From NCBI GenBank assembly GCA_947627355.1, contig CANQVX010000003.1, forward strand, positions 1-64,000: DNA of 64,000 bases, given 5' to 3'. Below the pieces are notes generated by a model. The model saw nothing but the letters and a program-made list of their open reading frames with translations. It did not search any database and was not told the origin of the DNA. Below, piece after piece: positions 16,576 to 25,950 of the stretch. Origin of the DNA: an uncultured Bacilli bacterium. GTDB lineage: Bacteria > Bacillota_I > Bacilli_A > RFN20 > CAG-631. A program made the translations under genes and the position numbers. Numbering within the stretch: position 1 is the stretch's first letter; the number at the start of each line of letters is the position of its first letter.

Positions 16576-18219
16576 ATGGATATAAAACAAATGATTTTTT
16601 GTTTGATTGGTGGACTAGGAATCTTTTTATTTGGGATGAATCTAGTAGGAAAATCCTTGAAAGACTTAGCCGGCAATCGTTTACGTAAAATTATCGAAAA
16701 ATCAACTAATACTCCTTTAAAAGGAATTGGTGTTGGCTTTTTAGTTACAGCAATTATTCAATCCTCATCTGGTACTACTTCACTAGTTGTAGCCTTAGTT
16801 GCTGCTAGTTTGATGACTTTACCACAAGCCACGTATGTAATTGTTGGCTCTAATATTGGGGCGGCTGTTACTTCAATTTTAATTGGTTTTAACATTACTC
16901 AATTTGCTTTACCAATACTAGGGGTAGGCGCTATTATGGCCTTTGTTATTCCTAAACGAAGAGTTAAACTTGTTGGTGAAACTTTATGCGGTTTTGGTAT
17001 GTTATTCTTTGGTCTTGAATTGATGGCTCAAGGCATGCAACCAATAACTGAAACTAAGTTTGTTATTGATTTATTTACAACCTTATCAAAATATCAAATT
17101 TTAGGTTTCTTTGTTGGTATCTTTGTTACTTTACTAGTTCAATCATCTGGTGCAACTATTGGTATTTTACAAGTTTTATATGCGACTAATGGAATTAGTT
17201 TAGCAGCTGCTATGCCAATTATGATAGGGGCGTGTGTTGGAACAACTATTACTGCTTTACTTGCATCAATTTCAGCTAATAAAGCAGCCAAACAAGCGGC
17301 CTTATTTCACTTATTCTATAACTTATTAAGTGCTATTATCTTTATGATCTTGATAGTTCCATATACTTCACTAATTCAATTAATTGAAACTCATATCTTA
17401 GTTAAAATGCATGCTAATCTAATGATGAGCATAGCTATAGCAAATATTATTTATAAAGTCTTAGCCGCTCTAATTATTGCTTGGTTTAGTAAATACATCA
17501 TTAAATTTGCTGGTTTGTTTATTAAAAAAGATAAACAAAGCGATATCTTAAAAAGCTTACAACAATCAACAATTCATGAACCAGCCTTTGCTCTAGAACT
17601 TGGTGAAAAAGCAATAGAATACATGTCAAATCAAGTAATAGAAATCTTTACAAATACGGTTTCATTTAGAGACAAAAAAGACATGAAACTATATGATAAT
17701 TCTATGAAAATAGAAGACAATATTGATGAAGTGGATGCTAAGATTCATGATTATTTAATTAAAGTTGCTCAACTTAATTTAAATAAAACTCAATCTTGTG
17801 ATTTAGCTAAATATCTTGATACTATTCGTGATTTAGAACGGATAAGTGATCATTGTGTTAATTTACTTGAATATTTCTTACAACGTTATGATAATGATGA
17901 AAAATATTCTAGTGAAGGTAAATTAGAACTAATTGATTTGTTTAATAAGGTTCAAGAAATGTTATTTAATTGTATTGAAGCCTTTAACAGTGATAATCAA
18001 GAACAAGCAAAGAAAGTCTTAGAAATTGAACAAACTGTCGATGATGCCGAAGAAAACTATCGAAAGAATCACTTACTTAGAATGTATAATGGTGTTTGTA
18101 AAGCAACCATGGCAAATAACTTTTCAGATATCTTAACTAATCTTGAAAGAATTGGTGACCATTGTACAAATATTGCTGAAAAAGTAGTAAGTGGTAATGA
18201 ATATTTTGATAACAAATAG
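16576..18219 (+). CDS. Na/Pi cotransporter family protein with PhoU-like tail
   Basis: A 547-residue protein of the YjbB/NptA-like type. The N-terminal membrane part has two Na_Pi_cotrans repeats, each with a QSS signature: QSSSGTTSL near 62-70 and QSSGATIG near 189-196. The C-terminal 200 residues are helical and PhoU-like, with the paired motifs LERISDHCVNLLEY and LERIGDHCTNIAEK. It should move phosphate with Na+, possibly outward, and the PhoU part may gate it. GGAAGG precedes the ATG. The cyclodeaminase-like gene follows 11 bases later, so the two are co-transcribed, although no functional link is obvious. Confidence 0.92.
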   Translation: MDIKQMIFCLIGGLGIFLFGMNLVGKSLKDLAGNRLRKIIEKSTNTPLKGIGVGFLVTAIIQSSSGTTSLVVALVAASLMTLPQATYVIVGSNIGAAVTSILIGFNITQFALPILGVGAIMAFVIPKRRVKLVGETLCGFGMLFFGLELMAQGMQPITETKFVIDLFTTLSKYQILGFFVGIFVTLLVQSSGATIGILQVLYATNGISLAAAMPIMIGACVGTTITALLASISANKAAKQAALFHLFYNLLSAIIFMILIVPYTSLIQLIETHILVKMHANLMMSIAIANIIYKVLAALIIAWFSKYIIKFAGLFIKKDKQSDILKSLQQSTIHEPAFALELGEKAIEYMSNQVIEIFTNTVSFRDKKDMKLYDNSMKIEDNIDEVDAKIHDYLIKVAQLNLNKTQSCDLAKYLDTIRDLERISDHCVNLLEYFLQRYDNDEKYSSEGKLELIDLFNKVQEMLFNCIEAFNSDNQEQAKKVLEIEQTVDDAEENYRKNHLLRMYNGVCKATMANNFSDILTNLERIGDHCTNIAEKVVSGNEYFDNK

Positions 18220-18230
18220 GAGGAATAGAA

Positions 18231-18830
18231 ATGTTAAAAGATTTATCATTAGAAGAATATGTAACTAAAGTTGATAGTATTAGTCCAACTCCTGGAGGAG
18301 GAAGTGTGGCAGCTTTAGTTGGTGCCTTAGGTGCAGCTTTAAATCGAATGCTTGCAAATCTATCGGTCGAAAAGACTAAATTTAAAGAAGCAAGCCATGC
18401 TAAACAAGAATTATTTGCGACAGCCTTTCATGATTTAAAACAATATGAAGACGCTTTGATGGATGGAATTGATGGCGATGCTTTGTCTTATGAATGTGTT
18501 GTTAGTGCTTATAAAATTAAAGATGAAGATGAAATTCAAAGAGCTTTACATACTTCAGCTTTTATTGCTTTAGATATCGTAAGAAACGCTAATCTTGCTT
18601 TAATTGCTGTTAGCAATTTATTAGAACTAGCAAATAAAAATGTCCTCAGTGATTTAATTGCTGGAACAATTTTGCTTCAGGCTTGTGTCGAAATTAGTTA
18701 TTTAAATGTTGTTGCTAATCTTAAGTCCTTAAAAGATGAAAAAAATAAGAATGAACTATTAGAAGAAGCCAATACATATCTAGCTGAAAGTAGAAAAAAT
18801 AAAGAATTAATTCTAGAAAAAGTTAAATAA
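18231..18830 (+). CDS. Cyclodeaminase/cyclohydrolase family protein (FTCD C-domain)
   Basis: A 199-residue stand-alone version of the formiminotransferase-cyclodeaminase C-terminal domain. The signature SPTPGGGSVAALVGALGAAL begins near residue 18. The rest is helical, as in the FchA-like family. Relatives act on formimino- or methenyl-tetrahydrofolate in one-carbon metabolism. No folate partner gene is adjacent, so the exact reaction is uncertain. AGGAGG precedes the ATG. It ends at a strong bidirectional terminator. Confidence 0.88.
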   Translation: MLKDLSLEEYVTKVDSISPTPGGGSVAALVGALGAALNRMLANLSVEKTKFKEASHAKQELFATAFHDLKQYEDALMDGIDGDALSYECVVSAYKIKDEDEIQRALHTSAFIALDIVRNANLALIAVSNLLELANKNVLSDLIAGTILLQACVEISYLNVVANLKSLKDEKNKNELLEEANTYLAESRKNKELILEKVK

Positions 18831-18843
18831 ATAGAAGGCACAA

Positions 18844-18881
18844 AAAAAGGTGAATTACTGAGCAGGTAATTCACCTTTTTT
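18844..18881. terminator. Bidirectional terminator
   Basis: A perfect 15-bp stem (AAAAAGGTGAATTAC with GTAATTCACCTTTTT) and seven-base loop, with As before and Ts after. It serves the plus-strand operon and the convergent membrane-protein operon. Confidence 0.92.
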
Positions 18882-18892
18882 AACAATTATAC

Positions 18893-19333
18893 TTAATTCT
18901 TATTAACGTAATGAGCTACGTCGATTATAGCAACTTTATCTTTGAATAAACGAATAGTAGTCTTAGTGTTTTCAACTTCATCGATATGAATTAAAGCAAC
19001 TTTAGTAGTACCATTGACTTCTGTGTTTGCTTTTTCTTTATCTAGACGAACACCATCTTGTAATAAAACGTATTCTTTGCCTTTTTCGATTTGGATATTT
19101 CTTAGTGGAACGTATTCTAATAATAGTTTATTTCTGAATTTTCTTCTAGCTTCAAAACCAATAACAGCAAATAAAAATAATAAAACGATTAATGCAGCTA
19201 GAACAGCAACTTTCCAAATAACTTTCATGAAACCATCAATTGGGAAAGTTACAGCAAATGCGATGATAGCAATTGCATCAATCCAGAATAGGATTTCTAA
19301 AATTAATCCAGCTTTACTTCTTTTATTTTCCAT
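18893..19333 (-). CDS. Unrecognised membrane protein, second gene of a two-gene operon
   Basis: A 146-residue protein starting MENKRSKAG. Two hydrophobic helices (about 10-30 and 38-60) are followed by a cytosolic beta-rich tail, with FEARRKFRNKLLLEYVPL and later regular alternating strands (KVALIHIDEVEN, TIRLFKDKVAIIDV). The start overlaps the end of the upstream gene by 11 bases, which couples the two. The longer frame would add nine residues with no ribosome site of its own. Family not recognised. Confidence 0.7.
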   Translation of the reverse strand: MENKRSKAGLILEILFWIDAIAIIAFAVTFPIDGFMKVIWKVAVLAALIVLLFLFAVIGFEARRKFRNKLLLEYVPLRNIQIEKGKEYVLLQDGVRLDKEKANTEVNGTTKVALIHIDEVENTKTTIRLFKDKVAIIDVAHYVNKN

Positions 19334-19718
19334 AGGTTTCACCGACCTTTTTTTCATCAACTACTACCATATCAGGAATTGAAGATTCTTTAGAATAATC
19401 AACTGCATAAGTAGTTTGTTTAACTTCGATTGCAGGAACTGTAACATCATTAACTGGAGCAACTCTTAAGAAGACTAACTTCAATACAACGATGATTACT
19501 ACTGCTAATAAAGCAATGTAGAATACAGGACCTAAATCCCCTTTTGCTAAGAAATTTTGAACGCTTGCAGAATATACCCATTTATGAAGTGGTTCTAAGA
19601 AAGTTCCACCTAATAATTTGAGGGAATAATTTTCTGCGGTAAACAAAAATGCTAGAAACAAACCGAGAATAGCAAAAACGACTGATAAAATTGTAAACGG
19701 AATCAAGCGTTTTTTCAT
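19323..19718 (-). CDS. Unrecognised membrane protein, first gene of a two-gene operon
   Basis: A 131-residue protein with an N-terminal helix (about 8-28, FTILSVVFAILGLFLAFLF), a 35-residue external loop and a second helix (about 64-85). The tail of about 45 residues is polar and acidic (YAVDYSKESSIPDMVVVDE). It is transcribed from a good promoter at 19740-19768 and has GAGGTGA before the ATG. Both genes of this operon have two helices and a soluble tail, suggesting one membrane complex. Role unknown. Confidence 0.72.
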   Translation of the reverse strand: MKKRLIPFTILSVVFAILGLFLAFLFTAENYSLKLLGGTFLEPLHKWVYSASVQNFLAKGDLGPVFYIALLAVVIIVVLKLVFLRVAPVNDVTVPAIEVKQTTYAVDYSKESSIPDMVVVDEKKVGETYGK

Positions 19719-19739
19719 ATTTAATCACCTCATGAACAA

Positions 19740-19768
19740 ATTATACACGTTTTTAGTGAACAATTCAA
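19740..19768 (-). promoter_or_regulatory. Sigma-A promoter of the two-gene membrane operon
   Basis: On the minus strand TTGAAT (19768-19763), a 17-base spacer and TATAAT (19745-19740), about 20 bases before the ATG. Confidence 0.8.
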
Positions 19769-19888
19769 CACATTTTTTAATAAAAAAATGATTTGATTTT
19801 GAAACAAAAATAAAATTTTCGAAAATTTTTCGTTGATTCAAAAATGTTCGATAAAATCATGTATTTTAAACTTTGGATTGCCATTTTA

Positions 19889-19983
19889 GTCGCTAGAAAC
19901 GTTAAAAATCAAAAAATTCTAGATTTAGCGACCTTCTATTATTATTTCTATGGACTTTTTATAGATTTTATTTTAAAATCTAT
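19889..19983. other. Two inverted repeats upstream of pth
   Basis: GTCGCTA (19889-19895) can pair with TAGCGAC (19926-19932) across a 30-base loop. A second perfect repeat, ATAGATTTTA and TAAAATCTAT with three bases between (19961-19983), lies just before the pth ribosome site. Neither is followed by Ts, so they are not terminators. They may be operators or leader RNA structures. No confident promoter for pth was found in this 286-base gap. Confidence 0.4.
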
Positions 19984-20004
19984 GTGAAAGAAAAAGGTGA
20001 AATC

Positions 20005-20583
20005 ATGAAATTAATCGTTGGCTTAGGAAATCCTACTAAAAAATATCAAAACACTCGACATAATATTGGTTTTATGGCCATTGATTTTTATGCTAAAGAA
20101 AATGGGATCACTGACTTTAAAGAAAAATTTAATGGTTTATATGCAACTAGCGTTATTGAAAACGAAAAAGTTATTCTTTTTAAACCTGGATTATTTATGA
20201 ATCTGTCGGGTGAAGCAATCCTTGAAATCATGAACTATTTTGATATCAAACTTAATGATTTACTCGTGATTTATGATGATATGGACCTTCCTTTTGCTAG
20301 TTTAAGATTACGTCTTAAAGGTAATGCTGGTGGTCATAATGGAATGAAAAACATTTTATTACATCTTCATTCTAATGAGTTTTCAAGAATTCGAATTGGA
20401 ATTGATAGGCCAAAAGATGATAATAACATCGATTATGTTTTATCAACTTTTTCAAAACAAGAACTAGAAACATTAACTGAAACATTTAAGAAAGTTAACG
20501 ATTCTATCAACGATTTTATTAAAAATGATTTTACTAAAGCTATGAATTTGTATAACACAAAAGTGGAGAGGACAAATGAATGA
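20005..20583 (+). CDS. pth: Peptidyl-tRNA hydrolase
   Basis: A 192-residue protein with the family blocks MKLIVGLGNP, NTRHNIGFMAID (catalytic His19), FMNLSGEAI, VIYDDMDLPF (Asp) and GGHNGMKNI. It releases tRNA from peptidyl-tRNA that drops off ribosomes. The ATG with AAAAGGTGA upstream was preferred to a GTG seven codons earlier. Its end overlaps mfd by eight bases. The pth-mfd order is the one seen in Bacillus (spoVC-mfd), but the intervening sporulation gene is absent. Confidence 0.96.
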   Translation: MKLIVGLGNPTKKYQNTRHNIGFMAIDFYAKENGITDFKEKFNGLYATSVIENEKVILFKPGLFMNLSGEAILEIMNYFDIKLNDLLVIYDDMDLPFASLRLRLKGNAGGHNGMKNILLHLHSNEFSRIRIGIDRPKDDNNIDYVLSTFSKQELETLTETFKKVNDSINDFIKNDFTKAMNLYNTKVERTNE

Positions 20584-23500
20584 TCTAGAAACATTTTTAA
20601 GCAAAGTACCTTTTTTTAAAGATAATAAAAAAATCACTAAGGATATAGAGGTATCTAATAATGAATCCTTAGCTTTTTTGCTTTCAAATGATTTTTTAAA
20701 TTCACCTAGGACTATGGTTGTAGTTAAAGAAAATCTCTATGAAGCTCAAGAATTATATAATTTGTTATCGTTTTCTTTAAAAGACAAATGTAATTTATTT
20801 TGTGTTGATGAAATAACTAAGTTTACAAGCATTGCAACTAGTCCTGAACTTGAAGCTTCAAGATTATATGTACTTGCTAAAAGTATTATAAATGAACCTA
20901 TGGTTATTATTACTCATACCATGGCTTTACAACGTTTACTTCCAGCTAAATCATTGTTTTTAAAGAAAATTATTAACCTTAAAACTGATGCTGATATTTC
21001 AAGAGGTGAGTTTATTAAATCTTTGATAACCATGGGCTATAAAAATGTTTTACAAGTTGTTCAACCTTTTGAAATGTCAAGTCGTGGGGGGGTCGTTGAT
21101 GTTTATACTATTCAATATGATAAACCACTTCGAATTGAATTTTTTGACGATAAAATCGAGTCAATTAGACTATTTGATGTAACAACTCAAAGAACTGTAA
21201 AAGTTATTGATGAATGTTTAATCATGCCTGCTAGTGAATTTTTAATTGATGATTTAAACAAGGGTATCAGTAATATTCAATCAAGTTTAAATAGACAACT
21301 TAAATATAATGAATCAAATTTGGAACTAGAAGAAAACATTAATGACGATATAAATAAGATACTTAATTATCAATTTGAAGAATCTTTATATCGTTATTAT
21401 TCTTATTTTAATTGTTATGGTTCCTTAGTTGATTATTTTAAAGATGCTACATTTTTTATCTGTAATCGTGAAGCTATTTTAAATAATGCTGAATTTACTT
21501 TAAATGAAACTACTGAAAATGTTTTAGAAATGTTTAACAGTGGTAAAACATTAAGTGATAGCATTTTATTATTTTCAATTGAAGAAGTCTTAGTAAATGT
21601 TAAAAACGAAATAGAAGTAACCATTAATTCAAATGGTTCAATTAATGATGAATTAGATGCTACTCCTATTGATAATTTTGGCGGTAATTACGTCCTTTTA
21701 TGTGAAATTTTAAATGATTGGCTTAATAGAAATTATATAGTTTATATTGGTCTTGAAAAAGAGGTTCAATATGATGCTATTTATAATCTTTTAAAAGAAA
21801 AATCTTATGATGTTATTTTATATAACGATGATAGTAAATTTAAACCTGGTAAGATTTATCTTAGTCATTTCGATCTTCATAATGGAATTGAAGTAAAAAA
21901 TTATAACTTTGTTATTTTAGGTGAAAATGAAATTTATAAGAAACATTATCAAATCAATAGTCAATTTTCTAATTTTAAAGATTCGGTTACAGTTGATGAT
22001 GTTAGTGATTTAAAACCTGGTGATTATGTTGTTGATGAACGATATGGAATTGGGATTTATCAAGGAATTGAAACAAGAGAAACTAACGGTACTCATACTA
22101 ACTGGTTAGTAATTGAATATCAAAATAATGAAACCTTAGAAATCCGTCTTGAATATTTTAGTCGTATTAGAAAATATGTTGGTCCTGAAGGCCATGAACC
22201 AAACCTTGATAGCATTAGAAAACACACATGGACGAAAAAAATGTCTAAAGCAACTGATAATGCTCGTGCTAAGGCAAAAGAACTCGTTAAATTGTATGCC
22301 CTAAGAAGTCAAAAACCAGGCTTTGCTTGTATCAAAGATAACGAACTTATCGAAGAATTTGAAAAAGATTTTGGCTATGAACTTACTGTTGATCAACAAA
22401 AAGCAGTAGATGATATTAAAAAAGATTTAGAAACACCAATTATTATGGATAGACTTCTATGTGGTGATGTTGGCTTTGGTAAGACTGAAGTTGCTTTTCG
22501 TGCGGCTTATAAAATGATTTTATCAGGAAAACAAGTGGCTTTACTATGCCCTACCACTTTACTTGCTAGACAACATTATTTAACAGCCATTGATCGTTTT
22601 AAAAAGCAAGGAATTAGAATTGCTCTTTTAAGTAGAATCGTTAGTACTAAAAAACAAAAAGAAATATTGGATGACTTAAAAGATAATAAAATTGATTTAA
22701 TCATTGGAACACATAGATTATTATCTGATGATGTTAAGTTTGCTGATTTAGGTTTATTAATTGTTGATGAAGAACATAAGTTTGGTGTAACTCATAAAGA
22801 AAAGATAACATCGTTAAAATATGTGGTTGATGTTTTAACACTTTCAGCTACTCCTATTCCTAGAACTTTACAAATGGGTCTTACCAGTGTTAAAAAAATC
22901 TCAATTATTAACACTCCAATTGCTAATAGATTACCAGTTCAAACCTATGTGTTAGAACAAAACGATATTGTTATTAAAGAAATTATTGAACGTGAATTAG
23001 CTCGTAACGGGCAAGTCTTTTATTTACATAATCGAATTGATCAATTACCAGCAGTGTTAAGAAAAATAAACGCTCTAGTTCCTAAAGCAAGAGTTGCAAT
23101 AATTCATGGAAGAATTAATAATCAAACTGATTCTGAATTAAATGAACAAACAATGCTAGCCTTTATTAATGGTGAAATCGACATTTTATTATGTACCACT
23201 GTTATTGAAAATGGTATTGATATTCCTAATGTTAACACTTTAATTGTTGAAAATGCTAATTGTTTTGGTCTTGCTCAACTTTATCAACTTAGAGGTCGAG
23301 TTGGTAGAAGTGATAGATTAGCTTATGCATATTTCTTTTATAACAAAGAAATAAAACTAAGTGAAAAAGCTAGAAAAAGATTAGATGCCATTAAAGAATT
23401 TACATCGCTTGGTAGTGGTTATAAGATTGCTATGCGTGATTTATTAGCTAGAGGTGCTGGTGATTTACTAGGTGAAGAGCAATCAGGATTTATTGTAAGT

Positions 23501-24058
23501 ATTGGTATGGATATGTATATTGAATTACTTCAAGAAGCAATTGATGAAGAATTAAATGGTCCTAAAGATAAAAAAGAAACTAAGCAGAAAAAATCAATGG
23601 TTGGTGTTGATGCTTATGTTCCACCTGAATTTTTCAACAATGAATATGAAATCATTGAATTGTATCGTAAGTTAAATAAAGTTGATAAAGTCAAAGATTT
23701 AAAAGATTTACGAGATGAAATTATTGATAAGACTGGTAAACTACCAGATTCAATCAGATTATTGTTTGATGAAAAATTAATAGATATTATCGAAGACGAT
23801 GGTTTAATTGAAACAACTGATGAAAATAGTAAGATGTTTAAACTTTATTTAAGTAGAGATTTTGAATATAAGATGGATGGTTGTGGTGTCGACTTATACA
23901 ATCTAGCTTATAGCATTTCAAATACCATTACTCTTCATTATGTACCAAATAAAAACATTGTAGTGTTTTTTAAAAAAGATGATCCTAATTGGGCAAATTA
24001 TGTAACTGAATTTGCTAAAGGTTTATTAAAAATTAGAAAAAAATATCTGGGGGAATAA
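20576..24058 (+). CDS. mfd: Transcription-repair coupling factor Mfd
   Basis: A 1160-residue protein, normal length for Mfd. It has an N-terminal UvrB-like region (SSRGGVVDVYT near 170), an RNA-polymerase-interaction domain near 480-550 (LKPGDYVVDERYGIGIYQG), then RecG-like helicase motifs: Walker A GDVGFGKTEV near 630, VDEEHKFGV, SATPIPRTL and the RGRVGRSD block. The C-terminal TRCF domain follows. It removes RNA polymerase stalled at DNA damage and recruits UvrA. A run of seven Gs lies at about 21085-21092 within the RGGV codons, which is odd in this AT-rich gene. The ATG overlaps the end of pth. Confidence 0.97.
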   Translation: MNDLETFLSKVPFFKDNKKITKDIEVSNNESLAFLLSNDFLNSPRTMVVVKENLYEAQELYNLLSFSLKDKCNLFCVDEITKFTSIATSPELEASRLYVLAKSIINEPMVIITHTMALQRLLPAKSLFLKKIINLKTDADISRGEFIKSLITMGYKNVLQVVQPFEMSSRGGVVDVYTIQYDKPLRIEFFDDKIESIRLFDVTTQRTVKVIDECLIMPASEFLIDDLNKGISNIQSSLNRQLKYNESNLELEENINDDINKILNYQFEESLYRYYSYFNCYGSLVDYFKDATFFICNREAILNNAEFTLNETTENVLEMFNSGKTLSDSILLFSIEEVLVNVKNEIEVTINSNGSINDELDATPIDNFGGNYVLLCEILNDWLNRNYIVYIGLEKEVQYDAIYNLLKEKSYDVILYNDDSKFKPGKIYLSHFDLHNGIEVKNYNFVILGENEIYKKHYQINSQFSNFKDSVTVDDVSDLKPGDYVVDERYGIGIYQGIETRETNGTHTNWLVIEYQNNETLEIRLEYFSRIRKYVGPEGHEPNLDSIRKHTWTKKMSKATDNARAKAKELVKLYALRSQKPGFACIKDNELIEEFEKDFGYELTVDQQKAVDDIKKDLETPIIMDRLLCGDVGFGKTEVAFRAAYKMILSGKQVALLCPTTLLARQHYLTAIDRFKKQGIRIALLSRIVSTKKQKEILDDLKDNKIDLIIGTHRLLSDDVKFADLGLLIVDEEHKFGVTHKEKITSLKYVVDVLTLSATPIPRTLQMGLTSVKKISIINTPIANRLPVQTYVLEQNDIVIKEIIERELARNGQVFYLHNRIDQLPAVLRKINALVPKARVAIIHGRINNQTDSELNEQTMLAFINGEIDILLCTTVIENGIDIPNVNTLIVENANCFGLAQLYQLRGRVGRSDRLAYAYFFYNKEIKLSEKARKRLDAIKEFTSLGSGYKIAMRDLLARGAGDLLGEEQSGFIVSIGMDMYIELLQEAIDEELNGPKDKKETKQKKSMVGVDAYVPPEFFNNEYEIIELYRKLNKVDKVKDLKDLRDEIIDKTGKLPDSIRLLFDEKLIDIIEDDGLIETTDENSKMFKLYLSRDFEYKMDGCGVDLYNLAYSISNTITLHYVPNKNIVVFFKKDDPNWANYVTEFAKGLLKIRKKYLGE

Positions 24059-24064
24059 ATAATT

Positions 24065-24667
24065 ATGGAATTAGAAATATTTACCAATCGTGAATTCTTT
24101 AATCAAAATAAAAAAGATTTTCTTGATAAACAAGATATTTTTGTCGACACTGATTTTTATTATCAATTAGATAATGATTTAGTCTATCCTGAATCATTGA
24201 AAAAGATTGTTGAATATTTAAAATACACTGATTCGATTAATTTATATCTTGATACCACATTAGTTTCGTTTGTTAATTTAATCGTTATTGTTAACTATTT
24301 GCATCAAAATGGTTATGAAAATGATTTAGTTATCAATTACTATAATAACCAAACTTATAAAGTTATTATTAAGAAAAAACTATACAATTCGTTATATAAA
24401 GAATGTAAAAAAGTTTTAGAATACTTTAAAGGTAAAAGAGATAATGAAATATTTTCATCTGATTTAAAAATCGTGATACCTAATTTTAAGCAATGCATTT
24501 CTTTATATGATTCTATTTATTATGAACCATCTGTTATTGAAGCAATAATCTTAGAATGTAATGAAGAATATGACGATTCTATCGACAATTTTTTAGATTC
24601 TTATAATCAAACATATGGTTTTAGTAAAGAATATATTGAACAATTATTTAATAAATGGAGTAAATAA
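24065..24667 (+). CDS. Unrecognised 200-aa protein between mfd and tilS
   Basis: A soluble acidic protein with no signal or membrane segment. It lies six bases after mfd and two bases before tilS, so it is surely translated as part of this operon. The middle contains INLYLDTTLVSFVNLIVIVNYL, which weakly resembles the central helix-strand of DUF1835-type proteins. In other Bacilli this position holds sporulation and cell-division genes (spoVT to yabT). I do not recognise it with confidence. Confidence 0.6.
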   Translation: MELEIFTNREFFNQNKKDFLDKQDIFVDTDFYYQLDNDLVYPESLKKIVEYLKYTDSINLYLDTTLVSFVNLIVIVNYLHQNGYENDLVINYYNNQTYKVIIKKKLYNSLYKECKKVLEYFKGKRDNEIFSSDLKIVIPNFKQCISLYDSIYYEPSVIEAIILECNEEYDDSIDNFLDSYNQTYGFSKEYIEQLFNKWSK

Positions 24668-24669
24668 TT

Positions 24670-25902
24670 ATGAATGTAGAATTTAATTATGATAAAAATG
24701 GCCTTTATTTAGTAGCTTGTTCTGGCGGCCCAGATTCTATGGCATTACTTGATATGCTTTATAAACAAAATTACCATTTAATTGTTGCCTTAGTAAACTA
24801 TAAAAAAAGAGCTGAAAGTGATGAAGAAAAAGAAATGGTAAATAATTACTGTAATCAAAGAAATATTTCGTTTTACTCGACAGATTTTAATGTTGATTAT
24901 AGTAAAAAATCATTTCAAGCAGTAGCTCGTGATTTTCGCTATTCGTTTTTTAAAGAACTATATTTTAAGTTTAATTGTTCTGGTTTATTTGTGGGTCATC
25001 AAAAAGATGACTTAATTGAAACATATTTACTTAAACTTAGAAGACATGTAACCAATTTATCTTATTTAATTGAAGAAAAAACAATTATCAAAGATATGAT
25101 AGTATATCGTCCTTTACTTCATGTATATAAAGATGAATTAGTTAAATATTGTAAAGAAAATAATGTAGATTATGGAATTGATAGCAGTAATTTACTACCA
25201 GTTTATCCTAGAAATTCAATTCGTATTGAACTTAAAAACAAAGATAAAGAAAAAATCTATAAAGAAGCTTTAAAAAAAGATAAAGTCTTAAAAGATAAAC
25301 AAAATGAAGTGTTAGAGTTTTTAAATACTCATAATCAACCATATAATATTAATGATTTAAAAGACAAAGATAATTTGTTTTTGAGATATTTTTTATATTT
25401 TGCTGTTGATAAAAAATATAAACAAGCAATAAACAATCATTCTTTGTTTAATTTACTTTCTCTTTTACGTTTTGATAAGCCTAATGTTATGCATAATATA
25501 GAAGAGAATTATTATATGGTTAGATCATATTCTAATTTAACATTTGAATTTTGTTTTAATGATGTTGAATATTGTTATGAACTATCTGAAATTAAAGAAT
25601 TAGACACTCCTTATTTTAAAATTGCAAATGCTGGTTTAAAAATGCAAGGAATTTGTTTGTTTGAAAGTGATTTTCCAATAAAAATACGTAATATAAAAAA
25701 TGGTGATAAAATCGATATAAAAGATGGCCATAAAAAAATAAATCGCCTTTTGATCGACAAAAAAATACCTTTAGCTAGAAGAAAAACAATGCCAGTTATT
25801 GAAAATGCTAAGGGTAAAATTATATTTGTCAGTGGCATTTATAGATATTTTGAAAGAAAAACGATGCAAAATAATTTTTTTGTGTTAGAATATAAGAAAT
25901 GA
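24670..25902 (+). CDS. tilS: tRNA(Ile)-lysidine synthase TilS
   Basis: A 410-residue N-type ATP pyrophosphatase with PP-loop SGGPDS at 18-23, then HQKDDLIETYLL and a C-terminal domain containing RNIKNGDKI...KKINRLLIDKKIP, typical of TilS. It converts C34 of the tRNA reading AUA to lysidine, which is essential. It follows the orphan gene by two bases. In many Firmicutes hpt lies next to or fused with tilS before ftsH; here ftsH comes directly after. Confidence 0.95.
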   Translation: MNVEFNYDKNGLYLVACSGGPDSMALLDMLYKQNYHLIVALVNYKKRAESDEEKEMVNNYCNQRNISFYSTDFNVDYSKKSFQAVARDFRYSFFKELYFKFNCSGLFVGHQKDDLIETYLLKLRRHVTNLSYLIEEKTIIKDMIVYRPLLHVYKDELVKYCKENNVDYGIDSSNLLPVYPRNSIRIELKNKDKEKIYKEALKKDKVLKDKQNEVLEFLNTHNQPYNINDLKDKDNLFLRYFLYFAVDKKYKQAINNHSLFNLLSLLRFDKPNVMHNIEENYYMVRSYSNLTFEFCFNDVEYCYELSEIKELDTPYFKIANAGLKMQGICLFESDFPIKIRNIKNGDKIDIKDGHKKINRLLIDKKIPLARRKTMPVIENAKGKIIFVSGIYRYFERKTMQNNFFVLEYKK

Positions 25903-25918
25903 ATATTTATATTCATTT
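25897..25918 (+). other. Stem-loop between tilS and ftsH
   Basis: A perfect 9-bp stem (AAATGAATA with TATTCATTT) and four-base loop covering the tilS stop codon. No T run follows, so it is more likely an mRNA processing or stability element than a terminator. Confidence 0.45.
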
Positions 25919-25950
25919 ACATCTTTGATTAATAAGGGAGATGAAAGTCT

